NCBI GenBank assembly: GCA_031291295.1 | Contig: JARLJI010000032.1 | Span: forward strand, 1-45,344 | Reading direction: 5' to 3' | Length of the DNA: 45,344 bases | Origin: Rhodoferax sp. | GTDB taxonomy: Bacteria > Pseudomonadota > Gammaproteobacteria > Burkholderiales > Burkholderiaceae_C | Shown here: one piece after another, positions 1 through 8,009 of the stretch | Layout of the letters: every line of letters begins with the position of its first letter | How positions within the stretch are numbered: position 1 is the stretch's first letter | Program-made: the position numbers and the translations under genes | The notes under the pieces: generated by a model | Told to the model about the DNA's origin: nothing | The model's database searches: none | Seen by the model: the letters and a program-made list of their open reading frames with translations, nothing else

Positions 1-1146
1 CATGCGTGGATCTGCGCCGCGGCGCGCGCCCGCGGCCCCCCCGCCGCGGGCGAGACGGTCCGGGTGGAGTCGGACGCCGGCGAGTTTCTGGCCTGGGCGG
101 CCTTCAGCCCGAGCTCCAAAATCCGCGCCCGGGTCTGGAGCTTTGACGAGGCGCAGCGCATCGATGCTCCGTTTTTCATAGCTGCCTGCGAACACTCCAT
201 CAGGGCTAGAGCACGATTTTACATACAAAGCGACGGCCTGCGGCTGGTCCATGGCGAGTCCGACGGCCTGCCGGGACTGATCGTGGACCGCTATGGCGAC
301 ACGCTGGTGGCGCAGTTTCTGAGCAGCGGCGCCGAGCGCTGGAAGGGCGTGCTGTGCGACGCCTTGCTCAAGGCCACCGGGCTCACACGCCTGTACGAGC
401 GCTCCGACGCCGGCGTGCGCGCGCGCGAAGGCTTGCTGCCGGTCAAGGGCTGGCTGCACGGCGGCGGCGAGACGGAGGTCACCCTGCACGAGCATGGCTG
501 GCAACTGACGCTGGACATTGCCGAGGGGCACAAGACCGGCTTTTACCTGGACCAGCGCGACAGCCGCAGGAAGTTTGCCGAGCACGCCCGGCGCCTGGGG
601 TTTCAGCGCATGCTCAATTGCTATTGCTACACCGGCGGCTTCACGGTGGCGGCCCTGTCGGGCCTGCGCGAGGCGGGCCACTCGGGGCACGTGACCTCCA
701 TCGACTCGTCGGCGCCGGCGCTGGAGCGCGCGCGGGCCAACGTGGCGCTGAACGGCTTGGACGCCGGCGCGGCCAGCTTCCTCGATGCCGACGTGAACGC
801 CAGCCTGCGCCAGTTCGGGGAGGCGGGCCGGACCTTCGACGCCATCGTCCTGGATCCGCCCAAGTTCGCCCCGACCGCGGCGCATGCCGAGCGGGCAGCG
901 CGCGCCTACAAGGACATCAACCGGCTGGCCTTCAAGCTGCTGGAGCCGGGCGGGGTGCTGTTCACCTACTCGTGCTCGGGCGGCATCAACGCCGACCTGT
1001 TCCACAAAATCGTGGCATCGGCGGGCATCGACGCCGGGGTGGACGGCTACATCAGCGAGCGCCTGGGCGGCGCCCCCGATCACCCCATGACCATCAATTT
1101 CCCCGAAGGGGAATACCTCAAAGGGTTGGTGGTTATCCGGAAATGA
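1..1146 (+). CDS. rlmI: Class I SAM-dependent rRNA (cytosine-C5) methyltransferase, RlmI-like, 5'-partial
   Basis: Probable 23S rRNA m5C methyltransferase of the RlmI/YccW family. The frame is open from base 1. A GTG at 64 is the first usable start inside the window, but residues before it still resemble the family N-terminus (an H-A-W-I stretch, then GETVRVES), so the gene begins outside. Recognisable parts are the substrate-binding segment SDGLRLVHGESDGLPGLIVD, the SAM site YTGGFTV, the catalytic-loop motif DPPKF, and CSGG near the C-terminus. Around 167-220 the protein reads FFIAACEHSIRARARFYIQ, where relatives have an unrelated Ala/Arg helix; the DNA there matches an interspersed repeat. 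The first ~60 bp are suspiciously GC-rich. Family assignment is strong; the exact target base is inferred. Confidence 0.85.
   Translation, partial: HAWICAAARARGPPAAGETVRVESDAGEFLAWAAFSPSSKIRARVWSFDEAQRIDAPFFIAACEHSIRARARFYIQSDGLRLVHGESDGLPGLIVDRYGDTLVAQFLSSGAERWKGVLCDALLKATGLTRLYERSDAGVRAREGLLPVKGWLHGGGETEVTLHEHGWQLTLDIAEGHKTGFYLDQRDSRRKFAEHARRLGFQRMLNCYCYTGGFTVAALSGLREAGHSGHVTSIDSSAPALERARANVALNGLDAGAASFLDADVNASLRQFGEAGRTFDAIVLDPPKFAPTAAHAERAARAYKDINRLAFKLLEPGGVLFTYSCSGGINADLFHKIVASAGIDAGVDGYISERLGGAPDHPMTINFPEGEYLKGLVVIRK
167..220 (+). repeat. Interspersed ~50-bp repeat (family 2), copy inside rlmI
   Basis: Contains CATAGCTGCCTGCG and, 12 bases on, AGGGCTAGAG. These are the two conserved blocks of the repeat seen intact at 26917-26969 and 31752-31800. 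It is read in frame as part of the methyltransferase. Divergent copy. Confidence 0.5.
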
Positions 1147-1257
1147 CCCTTATTGAATTGACCGCTAAACTCCCCACCTGCTGAAAGACCAAACCTTGCG
1201 GGATTGCCCGCAGAGCGCATCGCAGGCTGGTCTCTGCCCCCACCCGATTGGAACGCC

Positions 1258-2331
1258 ATGAGCCTCATCCCTGCAACCATCATCACCGGCTTTCTGGGCT
1301 CCGGTAAAACCACGCTGCTCAAGCGCGTGCTGAGCGAGGCCCACGGCCAGAAAATCGCCGTGATCGAGAACGAATTCGGCGAAGAAAACATCGACAGCGA
1401 CATCCTGGTGTCGGACACCACCGAGCAGATCATCCAGATGAGCAACGGCTGCATCTGCTGCACGATCCGCGAAGACCTGCGCGCCACGCTGCGGGACCTG
1501 GCCGAGAAAAAGCGCAAGGGTGAACTGGACTTCGACCGCGTGGTGATCGAGACCACCGGTCTGGCCGACCCCGGCCCGGTGGCGCAGACCTTCTTCATGG
1601 ACGACGAGATTGCCGAGAGCTACCTGCTCGACTCGATCCTGACGCTGGTGGACGCCAAACACGCGGCGCAGCAGCTCAACGATCGCCAGGAAGCGCGGCG
1701 CCAGGTCGGGTTTGCCGACCAGATCTTTATCAGCAAGACCGATCTGGTCGCGAAAGACGAGGTGGATGCGCTGATCCACCGCCTCAAGCACATGAACCCG
1801 CGCGCCCCGCAGCGCGCCGTGAACTTCGGCGACGTGGCCATTGATGAGGTGTTCGATCTGCGCGGCTTCAACCTCAACGCCAAGCTCGACATCGACCCGG
1901 ACTTTCTCAAGGAAGAGGAGCACGAGCACGCGCATGAGCATGACGATCATGTGCACGGCGAGCATTGCGATCACCCGTCGCACCAGCATGGGCCTGGCGA
2001 GGAGGGCGGTCACGGTCACCACCATCACCATGACGACGATGTGAAAAGCTTTGTCTTCAAGTCCGATCGCGCGCTCGACCCCGCCAGGCTGGAAGATTTT
2101 CTGGGCGCCATCGTCAACATCTACGGGCCGCGCATGCTGCGCTACAAGGGCGTGCTGAACATGAAGGGCACCGATCGCAAGGTGATTTTCCAGGGCGTGC
2201 ACCAGCTGATGGGCAGCGATCTCGGGCCGGCGTGGGCGGATGGCGAGCAGCGCACCAGCAAAATGGTCTTTATCGGCATTGAGCTGCCCAAAGACATTTT
2301 GTTGCAGGGACTCGAGCAGTGCCTGGTGTGA
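1258..2331 (+). CDS. CobW/P47K-family (COG0523) GTPase with His-rich metal-binding loop
   Basis: G3E-family GTPase of the YjiA/ZNG/CobW group, thought to load or traffic metals such as zinc or cobalt. The protein (357 aa) starts at ATG 1258, directly before the conserved SLIPATIITGFLGSGKTTLL; an upstream in-frame ATG at 1204 would only add 18 unconserved residues. Visible motifs are Walker A GFLGSGKT (11-18), the family metal motif CICC (Cys65, Cys67, Cys68), and a SKTD guanine-specificity motif. A His/Asp/Glu-rich linker (about 222-260, 16 His) precedes the C-terminal CobW domain. It lies 239 bp upstream of dksA on the same strand. The metal and client protein cannot be read from sequence; zinc is the favoured guess because of the neighbour. 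No Zur-like operator was recognised. Confidence 0.9.
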   Translation: MSLIPATIITGFLGSGKTTLLKRVLSEAHGQKIAVIENEFGEENIDSDILVSDTTEQIIQMSNGCICCTIREDLRATLRDLAEKKRKGELDFDRVVIETTGLADPGPVAQTFFMDDEIAESYLLDSILTLVDAKHAAQQLNDRQEARRQVGFADQIFISKTDLVAKDEVDALIHRLKHMNPRAPQRAVNFGDVAIDEVFDLRGFNLNAKLDIDPDFLKEEEHEHAHEHDDHVHGEHCDHPSHQHGPGEEGGHGHHHHHDDDVKSFVFKSDRALDPARLEDFLGAIVNIYGPRMLRYKGVLNMKGTDRKVIFQGVHQLMGSDLGPAWADGEQRTSKMVFIGIELPKDILLQGLEQCLV

Positions 2332-2570
2332 ATTTCTGCTTGAAAACCTGAGTAAGGAGCGAAATGTTTGTCTCGATTCTGCAACGCATGGCGATGAGCT
2401 GGCTTCAGCCGATACAATCGCGCGCCGGTGAAAGCCCGCAAAACAAGCCCTCGAAGGTCAACAATAAGGGTATAACGCATGTGATTGAAGACCACAGATC
2501 ACCTGGGGAGGCTGGGCCCGGCGGCATGCAGCAGGCGCACGCGCTGGCCAGTACGGTGAGGAGACAAGAA
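2332..2570 (+). promoter_or_regulatory. dksA upstream region with promoter-like hexamers and Shine-Dalgarno
   Basis: Gap of 239 bp between the GTPase gene and dksA. It holds two -10-like hexamers, TACAAT at 2413-2418 and TATAAC at 2471-2476, neither with a convincing -35. A clear GAGGAG ribosome-binding site at 2559-2564 lies before ATG 2571. The reading frame stays open upstream to 2364, but that part has no family resemblance and is taken as untranslated leader. Confidence 0.35.
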
Positions 2571-3560
2571 ATGAAAGCGCAACCCAAAAACCCCAAGGCT
2601 CCGGCTAAAGTGCAGAAACCGGCCCCCAAAGCCAAACCTGTGTCCAGGGCCGCCGCGAAGCCGGCGGCCAAGGTGGTCAAGCCTGCGGCCAAAAAGGCGG
2701 CTACGCCCAAGGTCGTGGCCCGCAAACCCGTCGCCGCAGGCGTTGCAAAAACGGCCGCATCGGCTAAAAAGGTCTCAACGCCAATTTCGAAGGAGACGAC
2801 TGCCGCTGCGAAATCCGCCAGGGCTTCGGGCGCGGCTCCCGTCAAATCCATAACCAAGCCAGCCCCCAAAGTTGCCCAACCGGTTGAAAAACCAGTGGCC
2901 AAAGCGGTGGCGGCACCCAAACCGGTCAAATCCTCTATGTCCACTCCTACTGCGGCTCCCGCGCCAGCGCCGAAGCGCTCGTCCAGGCTCGCTCAACTGA
3001 CGGTGCCCTCGATGGCGCCTGCGGTGGCTTCCACTGCCGCCAAATCGAGCTATTCGCAAACCACGGCTGTGCCGGTGTTTGCGCCGGCGCCTCATGTGGC
3101 CGCCCGCAAGGACCCCAAACTCGCCGACAACTGGAAAGCCAAGACGGCTGAGCAGCTTACCGATGCGGAAGTCATCGCGATGCCCGACTCCGAGTACATG
3201 AACGAAAAGCAGATGGCTTTTTTCCGTCTCAAGCTGTTGCAGCTCAAGATGGATATTCTCAACAGTGCGGGCGAGACGACCGAGCATTTGCGCGCGGATA
3301 CCGTGGTGGTGCCCGACCCGGCCGACCGCGCCACCATCGAGGAAGAGCATGCGCTTGAACTGCGCACGCGCGATCGCGAACGCAAGCTGCTCAAGAAGAT
3401 CGAGCAGTCGATCCAGCGCATCGATGCGGGCGACTATGGTTACTGCGACGAGACGGGCGAGCCCATCGGCGTTGCGCGCCTGCTGGCCCGGCCGACCGCC
3501 ACCCTGTCGCTGGAAGCGCAGCAGCGCCGGGAACTCAAGCAGAAAATGTTTGGCGACTGA
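2571..3560 (+). CDS. dksA: DksA-type RNA polymerase secondary-channel regulator with long basic N-terminal tail and degenerate zinc finger
   Basis: DksA binds the RNA polymerase secondary channel and, with ppGpp, resets transcription during starvation. The start at 2571 is fixed by a GAGGAG site; the product is 329 aa, about twice the usual ~150. Residues 1 to ~178 are Lys/Ala/Pro-rich, low complexity and probably disordered. Residues ~179-329 are the DksA core. The coiled-coil tip is intact, with PDPADR carrying Asp249 and Asp252 (equivalent to E. coli Asp71 and Asp74). The zinc finger is not: the four metal positions read Cys292, Thr295, Ser313, Ala316 (C-T-S-A), with spacing preserved. This resembles the zinc-independent DksA variants described in other proteobacteria. 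Function as DksA is very likely; zinc independence is inferred. Confidence 0.93.
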   Translation: MKAQPKNPKAPAKVQKPAPKAKPVSRAAAKPAAKVVKPAAKKAATPKVVARKPVAAGVAKTAASAKKVSTPISKETTAAAKSARASGAAPVKSITKPAPKVAQPVEKPVAKAVAAPKPVKSSMSTPTAAPAPAPKRSSRLAQLTVPSMAPAVASTAAKSSYSQTTAVPVFAPAPHVAARKDPKLADNWKAKTAEQLTDAEVIAMPDSEYMNEKQMAFFRLKLLQLKMDILNSAGETTEHLRADTVVVPDPADRATIEEEHALELRTRDRERKLLKKIEQSIQRIDAGDYGYCDETGEPIGVARLLARPTATLSLEAQQRRELKQKMFGD

Positions 3561-3601
3561 CGTTTTTCGCAGCCAGCTGTATTCATCACCCCAGTAGCAA
3601 T

Positions 3602-5341
3602 ATGCTCAAAGACGACAACGGCGGTCTGCTGTCCAAGGTGGTGAAGTTCGTGCGCAATCCGACGACGAATTGGGCCGATCTCGACCACCAGGAAACGGAC
3701 CGCGAGAGCGCCTATAGCAAACAGGCACTCAAGGAGATGATCGAGCGCAAGCGGCGCAACGATTTCGTGCGCAAGCGCGAATTCGACATGCTGCGCAAAA
3801 TCCGCCGCCGCGAATCCCTGGTGGGGCACGATTTTGCCGCGCGCCCGTCGTTTTTCCAGAGCAGCATTCCCTCCAAGCCGGATGACCGCGCCTCGACGCT
3901 GAAAAAGATCGATGAGATCGAGGCCCAGATGTCGATGCAGTGGTGGAAGACCAAGAGCGGCAACTCGTCCTCGCATGGCGCCAGTGTCTCGGGCGCCGAC
4001 AGCACCCGCAACAACAGCGTGTCGCCCACCTTGTCGCCGGCTGCCCGGGCCGCCCACTATGCCGTGACGGACCCGGCGCCGCTGGCGGTGACGAACAACA
4101 CGGAGCCGACCTTGCCGTCCCCGCTGGCCGCTGACTTTGTCATGTCACCCGGCGGGGCAAAAGAAAATACGGTTAACGGGTTTGACGGGTTTGACGGGTT
4201 TGGCGGCGCCGACCCGTTGGCGGTCGAGACACAGGCGTTTGCCCACGATCCGGAACTTGAGGAAGCCTCCATCCGTTTTGCCAATGGGGATGATGCGGGC
4301 GCCGAGGCGGGCTTGCTGGAAGCTTTGGGACCCCAGGGCACAAGGGGCAAGCACGAAGAGACCTGGATGACGCTGTTCGACTTGTATCGCGCCATCGGAG
4401 CGAAGGACCGTTTCGAGTCGGCGGCGATCGATTTTGCGGGGCAGTTCGAGCGTTCCGCGCCGGCGTGGTTTTCCATGCCCGACAGGGTGGGGCATATGAC
4501 TGCACCGGTCGTGCCCGCCAGGTCGGCAGCGCGCGCCGCGAACTGGACCAGCCCGGCCAGCGTGGGGGTGCAGACCGTGGCGGCGCTGAATGCGGCCCTC
4601 GCCACAGCGCCTTCTCCCTGGCGGCTGGACTGGACCCGGCTGGCGAGTGTGGAAGAGGCGGCCGTGGCGCCGCTGCGCCAGTTGTTTGCATTCTGGAGTG
4701 CCCAGCCGGTGCAACTGCAATTCATCGGGGCGCATCAACTTGACGACGTGCTCAAGAAGGCCACGCCGCAAGGCGACAAATCCGTCTCCCAGGAGTTGTG
4801 GCGCTTGCGCATGGAGGTGCTGCGCCTGATGAACCAGGTTGACGAATTCGAGCTGGTCGCGCTGACCTACTGCGTCACTTACGAGGTCTCCCCGCCGTCC
4901 TGGGAGCAGGCGCGCTGCGACTACAAGGCGCTCGATGCGGACGGCAGCGAGAGTGCCGCCCACGCCATCATTGGTGAGGTGACACAGGAGGCGCCTGTGT
5001 CCACGCTTCCCGGCGAGTTGGATTCGGAGCTGACAGCGAGCCAGCCTGGGCAGTCCCGCACGCGCAAGGTGGCGCTGGCCGGGCAGATCACGGGCGACGT
5101 CGCCACGGGGGTGCTCGATGAGCTGGATGGCAAACTGTCGGGCGCCGATGTCATGGTGATCTCCTGCGACAAGTTGATCCGGGTTGATTTCTCGGCCGCA
5201 GGCACACTGCTGAACTGGGCTTCCGCCCAGCACGCACAAGGGCATCTGGCCCAGTTCAACGACGTGCACCGGCTGGTGGCGGCTTTTTTCAGCGTCATCG
5301 GCATCGACGAGGTTGCCAGGGTGATTCCCCGGGCGGACTAA
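3602..5341 (+). CDS. STAS-domain protein conserved between dksA and hslV (function unknown)
   Basis: Protein of 579 aa. The N-terminus (1-~75) is charged and helical, with KQALKEMIERKRRNDFVRKREF. A long Ser/Ala/Gly-rich low-complexity region follows (~110-210), including a Gly-Phe-Asp repeat. A helical central part comes next (~220-470), and a C-terminal STAS/MlaB-like fold occupies ~486-579 (RKVALAGQITGDV... DFSAAGTLLNWA). The DFSAAGTLL stretch sits where STAS proteins carry the phosphorylatable Ser. There is no signal peptide or membrane segment. No Shine-Dalgarno is visible before ATG 3602. It lies 41 bp after dksA. I recognise the architecture from Burkholderiales genomes but know no experimentally assigned role; an anti-sigma antagonist or scaffold role is only a guess. 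Confidence 0.85.
   Translation: MLKDDNGGLLSKVVKFVRNPTTNWADLDHQETDRESAYSKQALKEMIERKRRNDFVRKREFDMLRKIRRRESLVGHDFAARPSFFQSSIPSKPDDRASTLKKIDEIEAQMSMQWWKTKSGNSSSHGASVSGADSTRNNSVSPTLSPAARAAHYAVTDPAPLAVTNNTEPTLPSPLAADFVMSPGGAKENTVNGFDGFDGFGGADPLAVETQAFAHDPELEEASIRFANGDDAGAEAGLLEALGPQGTRGKHEETWMTLFDLYRAIGAKDRFESAAIDFAGQFERSAPAWFSMPDRVGHMTAPVVPARSAARAANWTSPASVGVQTVAALNAALATAPSPWRLDWTRLASVEEAAVAPLRQLFAFWSAQPVQLQFIGAHQLDDVLKKATPQGDKSVSQELWRLRMEVLRLMNQVDEFELVALTYCVTYEVSPPSWEQARCDYKALDADGSESAAHAIIGEVTQEAPVSTLPGELDSELTASQPGQSRTRKVALAGQITGDVATGVLDELDGKLSGADVMVISCDKLIRVDFSAAGTLLNWASAQHAQGHLAQFNDVHRLVAAFFSVIGIDEVARVIPRAD
4176..4202 (+). repeat. Three perfect 9-bp tandem repeats inside the STAS-protein gene
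   Basis: The unit ACGGGTTTG occurs three times in a row, encoding the Gly-Phe-Asp repeat of the linker. Unit length is a multiple of three, so copy-number change would not shift the frame. Confidence 0.8.
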
Positions 5342-5377
5342 GCCTGTCGCCTGGCCGCACCGCGCATGGCGCGCATT

Positions 5378-5405
5378 CTTGCATTCGCATCGATTAGCCC
5401 CAATT
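5378..5405 (+). promoter_or_regulatory. Heat-shock (sigma-32/RpoH-like) promoter for hslVU
   Basis: CTTGCAT (5378-5384), a 13-bp spacer, then CCCCAATT (5398-5405). The E. coli sigma-32 consensus is CTTGAAA, 13-17 bp, CCCCATnT. It lies in the 71-bp gap directly before hslV, a classic heat-shock gene. The predicted transcription start falls within a few bases of the hslV ATG, and no Shine-Dalgarno is present. Confidence 0.6.
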
Positions 5406-5412
5406 AAGTGCC

Positions 5413-5961
5413 ATGGAACAATTTCACGGAACCACCATCGTCAGCGTGCGCCGCGTCACGGCCAGCGGCGTTGAGGTGGCCATCGGCGGCGACGGACAAG
5501 TTACCCTGGGCAACATCGTCGTCAAAGGCACGGCGCGCAAGGTGCGCAAGCTGTACCACGACCAAGTGCTGGCCGGCTTTGCCGGGGCGACGGCCGATGC
5601 CTTTACCCTGTTCGAGCGCTTCGAGGCCAAGCTCGAAAAACACCAGGGCCAGCTGGTGCGCGCCGCCATCGAGCTGACCAAGGACTGGCGCACAGATCGC
5701 GTGCTGCGCCGCCTGGAGGCGATGCTCGCCGTCGCCGACAAGGATGCGTCGCTCATCATCACCGGCAACGGCGATGTGCTGGAGCCCGAGCACGGCATCA
5801 TCTCCATCGGTTCGGGCGGTGCCTATGCTCAGGCGGCGGCCAGGGCGCTGCTGGACAACACCGATCTGCCGGCCCGCGACATCGTCAAAAAGTCGCTCGC
5901 CATTGCCGGTGAGCTGTGCATCTACACCAACATGCACCACACCATCGAAACCCTGAATTAA
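5413..5961 (+). CDS. hslV: ATP-dependent protease proteolytic subunit HslV (ClpQ)
   Basis: Threonine peptidase that forms the proteolytic double ring of the HslVU (ClpYQ) cytosolic protease. It degrades misfolded and regulatory proteins unfolded by HslU. 182 aa, standard for the family. The catalytic threonine is Thr7 within [10 protein letters not shown], so residues 1-6 (MEQFHG) form a short propeptide that must be removed; E. coli HslV loses only Met1. The GSGG and AGELCIYTN segments of the family are present. hslU follows after a 3-bp gap. Transcription is probably heat-inducible from the sigma-32-like site upstream. No alternative identity is plausible. Confidence 0.97.
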   Translation: MEQFHGTTIVSVRRVTASGVEVAIGGDGQVTLGNIVVKGTARKVRKLYHDQVLAGFAGATADAFTLFERFEAKLEKHQGQLVRAAIELTKDWRTDRVLRRLEAMLAVADKDASLIITGNGDVLEPEHGIISIGSGGAYAQAAARALLDNTDLPARDIVKKSLAIAGELCIYTNMHHTIETLN

Positions 5962-5964
5962 AAA

Positions 5965-7314
5965 ATGTCCTCCATGACCCCGCAGGAGATCGTCTCCGAA
6001 CTCGACAACCACATCGTGGGGCAAAACCAGGCCAAGCGTGCAGTGGCGATTGCGCTGCGCAACCGCTGGCGGCGCCAGCAGGTGGACGAAAAGCTGCGCA
6101 GCGAGATCACCCCGAAAAACATTCTGATGATTGGTCCCACGGGTGTGGGCAAGACCGAGATCGCGCGCCGCCTGGCACGGCTGGCCGACGCGCCCTTCAT
6201 CAAGGTCGAGGCCACCAAGTTCACCGAAGTGGGTTATGTCGGCAAGGACGTGGACTCCATCATTCGCGATCTGGCCGACGTGGCGGTCAAGCAGATGCGC
6301 GAGACCGAGATGCGCAAATTTCGCACACGCGCGCAGGACGCCGCGGAGGACCGCATTCTCGACATCCTGATTCCGCCGCCTCGGGCGCTGGCCACAGTCG
6401 ATGCGGGCGCCGGGCAGGGCGGCCTGGCGGCGCCTGACAGCACGGCACGCCAAGTGTTTCGCAAGAAGTTGCGCGAAGGCCAGCTCGACGACAAGGAGAT
6501 CGAGATCGAACTGGCCGACGCGAGGCCGCAGGTCGAAATCATGGGGCCGGCCGGCACCGAAGAGATGACCGAGCAGTTGCGCGGTCTGTTCAGCCAGTTC
6601 GGCAACCCCAAGCGCAAGACCCGCAAGCTCAAGATCCTTGACGCGATGAAGCTGCTGGTCGATGAAGAAGCCGCCAAGCTGGTCAATGACGACGACATCA
6701 AGTCGCAGGCCCTGCACATGGCCGAGCAAAACGGCATCGTGTTCATCGACGAGATCGACAAGGTGACCTCGCGCAGCGACGCCGGCAATGCCGAGGTGTC
6801 CCGGCAGGGGGTGCAGCGCGACCTGCTGCCGCTGGTGGAAGGCACGACGGTGTCCACCAAGTACGGGGTGGTCAAGACCGACCATATCCTGTTCATTGCG
6901 TCCGGCGCATTCCACCTGAGCAAGCCGAGCGACCTGATTCCTGAGCTGCAGGGGCGCTTTCCGATCCGCGTGGAGCTGCAATCGCTCTCGGTGCAGGATT
7001 TTGAAGCCATCCTCACACAGACCCATGCCTCGCTGGTCAAGCAGTACCAGGCGTTGCTGGCAACGGAAAATGTCACCATCGAGTTTTCACCCGAAGGCAT
7101 CACGCGCCTGGCGCACATTGCGTTCGAGGTCAACGAGCGCACGGAAAACATCGGCGCGCGACGTCTCTCCACGGTGATGGAGCGGTTGCTCGACGAAGTC
7201 AGTTTTGACGCCACCCGACTGGGCGGCCAGACCATCCAGATCGACGCCGCTTACGTCGATGCCCGGCTGAAGGAACTCAGCGCCAACGAGGATTTGTCCC
7301 GCTACATTCTCTGA
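5965..7314 (+). CDS. hslU: HslU (ClpY) AAA+ unfoldase of the HslVU protease
   Basis: ATPase subunit that recognises, unfolds and threads substrates into HslV. 449 aa, close to the E. coli length. Visible are the N-terminal [16 protein letters not shown], Walker A GPTGVGKT (57-64), the pore-loop segment near GYVGKD, an inserted I-domain (~115-230) rich in charged residues, and Walker [10 protein letters not shown]. The C-terminal tail ends in SRYIL, which in this family docks into HslV and activates it. Co-transcribed with hslV. No clear terminator was seen downstream; only a weak AACGC...GCGTT hairpin without a T-run follows. Confidence 0.97.
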   Translation: MSSMTPQEIVSELDNHIVGQNQAKRAVAIALRNRWRRQQVDEKLRSEITPKNILMIGPTGVGKTEIARRLARLADAPFIKVEATKFTEVGYVGKDVDSIIRDLADVAVKQMRETEMRKFRTRAQDAAEDRILDILIPPPRALATVDAGAGQGGLAAPDSTARQVFRKKLREGQLDDKEIEIELADARPQVEIMGPAGTEEMTEQLRGLFSQFGNPKRKTRKLKILDAMKLLVDEEAAKLVNDDDIKSQALHMAEQNGIVFIDEIDKVTSRSDAGNAEVSRQGVQRDLLPLVEGTTVSTKYGVVKTDHILFIASGAFHLSKPSDLIPELQGRFPIRVELQSLSVQDFEAILTQTHASLVKQYQALLATENVTIEFSPEGITRLAHIAFEVNERTENIGARRLSTVMERLLDEVSFDATRLGGQTIQIDAAYVDARLKELSANEDLSRYIL

Positions 7315-7461
7315 GAACGCCGGGCAGTGCAAACTTGCCTTCAAGCGTTACTTTCATAGCAGGCGCTAAGTGCTTAATTTAGAATGATTTTTTAGCATTT
7401 CATGCTTGCAAAATCGTGTCTAAGTCTTTGATTTCATTACAAATTTTTGTTGTAACGCCTC

Positions 7462-7489
7462 TTGCGGACTGCTTTTTTCCTGCTACAGT
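7462..7489 (+). promoter_or_regulatory. Sigma-70-type promoter of the dcw cluster (Pmra)
   Basis: TTGCGG at 7462-7467, 16-bp spacer, TACAGT at 7484-7489 preceded by TGC (extended -10). It lies in the AT-rich 257-bp gap before mraZ, the only long non-coding gap near the cluster start. The predicted transcript would carry a leader of about 75 nt before mraZ. The first operator box overlaps the -10. Confidence 0.6.
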
Positions 7490-7520
7490 GCAAAAAAGTG
7501 CAATTAAGTGGTGAAAAGTG
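7486..7520 (+). promoter_or_regulatory. Putative MraZ operator: four AGTG boxes at exact 10-bp spacing
   Basis: CAGTG (7486-7490), AAGTG (7496-7500), AAGTG (7506-7510) and AAGTG (7516-7520) repeat with a period of exactly 10 bp. MraZ rings bind direct repeats separated by 5 nt, described as TGGGN in E. coli and AAAGTG(T/G) in Mycoplasma. The array starts in the -10 and runs downstream, suitable for autorepression of the dcw cluster. The spacing and location are seen; the binding is inferred. Confidence 0.7.
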
Positions 7521-7571
7521 TCTTTGCGATGCCCACTTGATGGCTGACTAACCAAGCGAGGGTGTGCTGTC

Positions 7572-8000
7572 GTGTTTCAAGGGGCTTCGTCTCTGAGTCT
7601 GGATGCCAAGGGGCGGCTGTCGGTGCCGACCCGGCATCGGGACGTGTTGAGCGCCACTGCCTCGGGCCAGCTCACGATCACCAAACACCCGCACGGTTGC
7701 CTGATGGTTTTTCCCCGGCCGGAATGGGAGAAATTCCGCGAACGCATTGCCGCGCTGCCGATGTCGGCCCAGTGGTGGAAGCGCATTTTTCTGGGCAACG
7801 CCATGGATGTCGACATGGACGCCACCGGCCGCGTGCTGGTGTCGCCCGAGCTGCGCGAGGCGGCCGGCATTGCCCGGGACACCATGCTGCTGGGCATGGG
7901 CAACCATTTCGAGCTCTGGGACAAGGCGACCTACGACGCCCAGGAAGCGAAGGCGATGCAGGGTGACATGCCCGACGTCTTCAAGGACTTCTCCTTCTAA
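7572..8000 (+). CDS. mraZ: Transcriptional regulator MraZ
   Basis: First gene of the dcw cluster. MraZ is an AbrB-like DNA-binding protein with two swapped-hairpin domains that forms rings and represses its own promoter. 142 aa, typical. The two repeated DNA-binding signatures are visible: [14 protein letters not shown] near the N-terminus and [15 protein letters not shown] in the middle. Start is GTG 7572, with a GCGAGGG stretch 9 nt upstream. rsmH follows after 9 bp. The four-box array at 7486-7520 is the likely binding site. Confidence 0.96.
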   Translation: MFQGASSLSLDAKGRLSVPTRHRDVLSATASGQLTITKHPHGCLMVFPRPEWEKFRERIAALPMSAQWWKRIFLGNAMDVDMDATGRVLVSPELREAAGIARDTMLLGMGNHFELWDKATYDAQEAKAMQGDMPDVFKDFSF

Positions 8001-8009
8001 AGGCTGGCG

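Noticed and set aside
2364..2570. N-terminal extension of the dksA frame
   Set aside because: Open and in frame, but not Lys/Ala-rich like the tail, without a ribosome-binding site at its ATG, while 2571 has a clear GAGGAG.
7315..7360. Intrinsic terminator after hslU
   Set aside because: Only a weak imperfect hairpin (AACGC/GCGTT with inner GGCA/TGCC) and no T-run.
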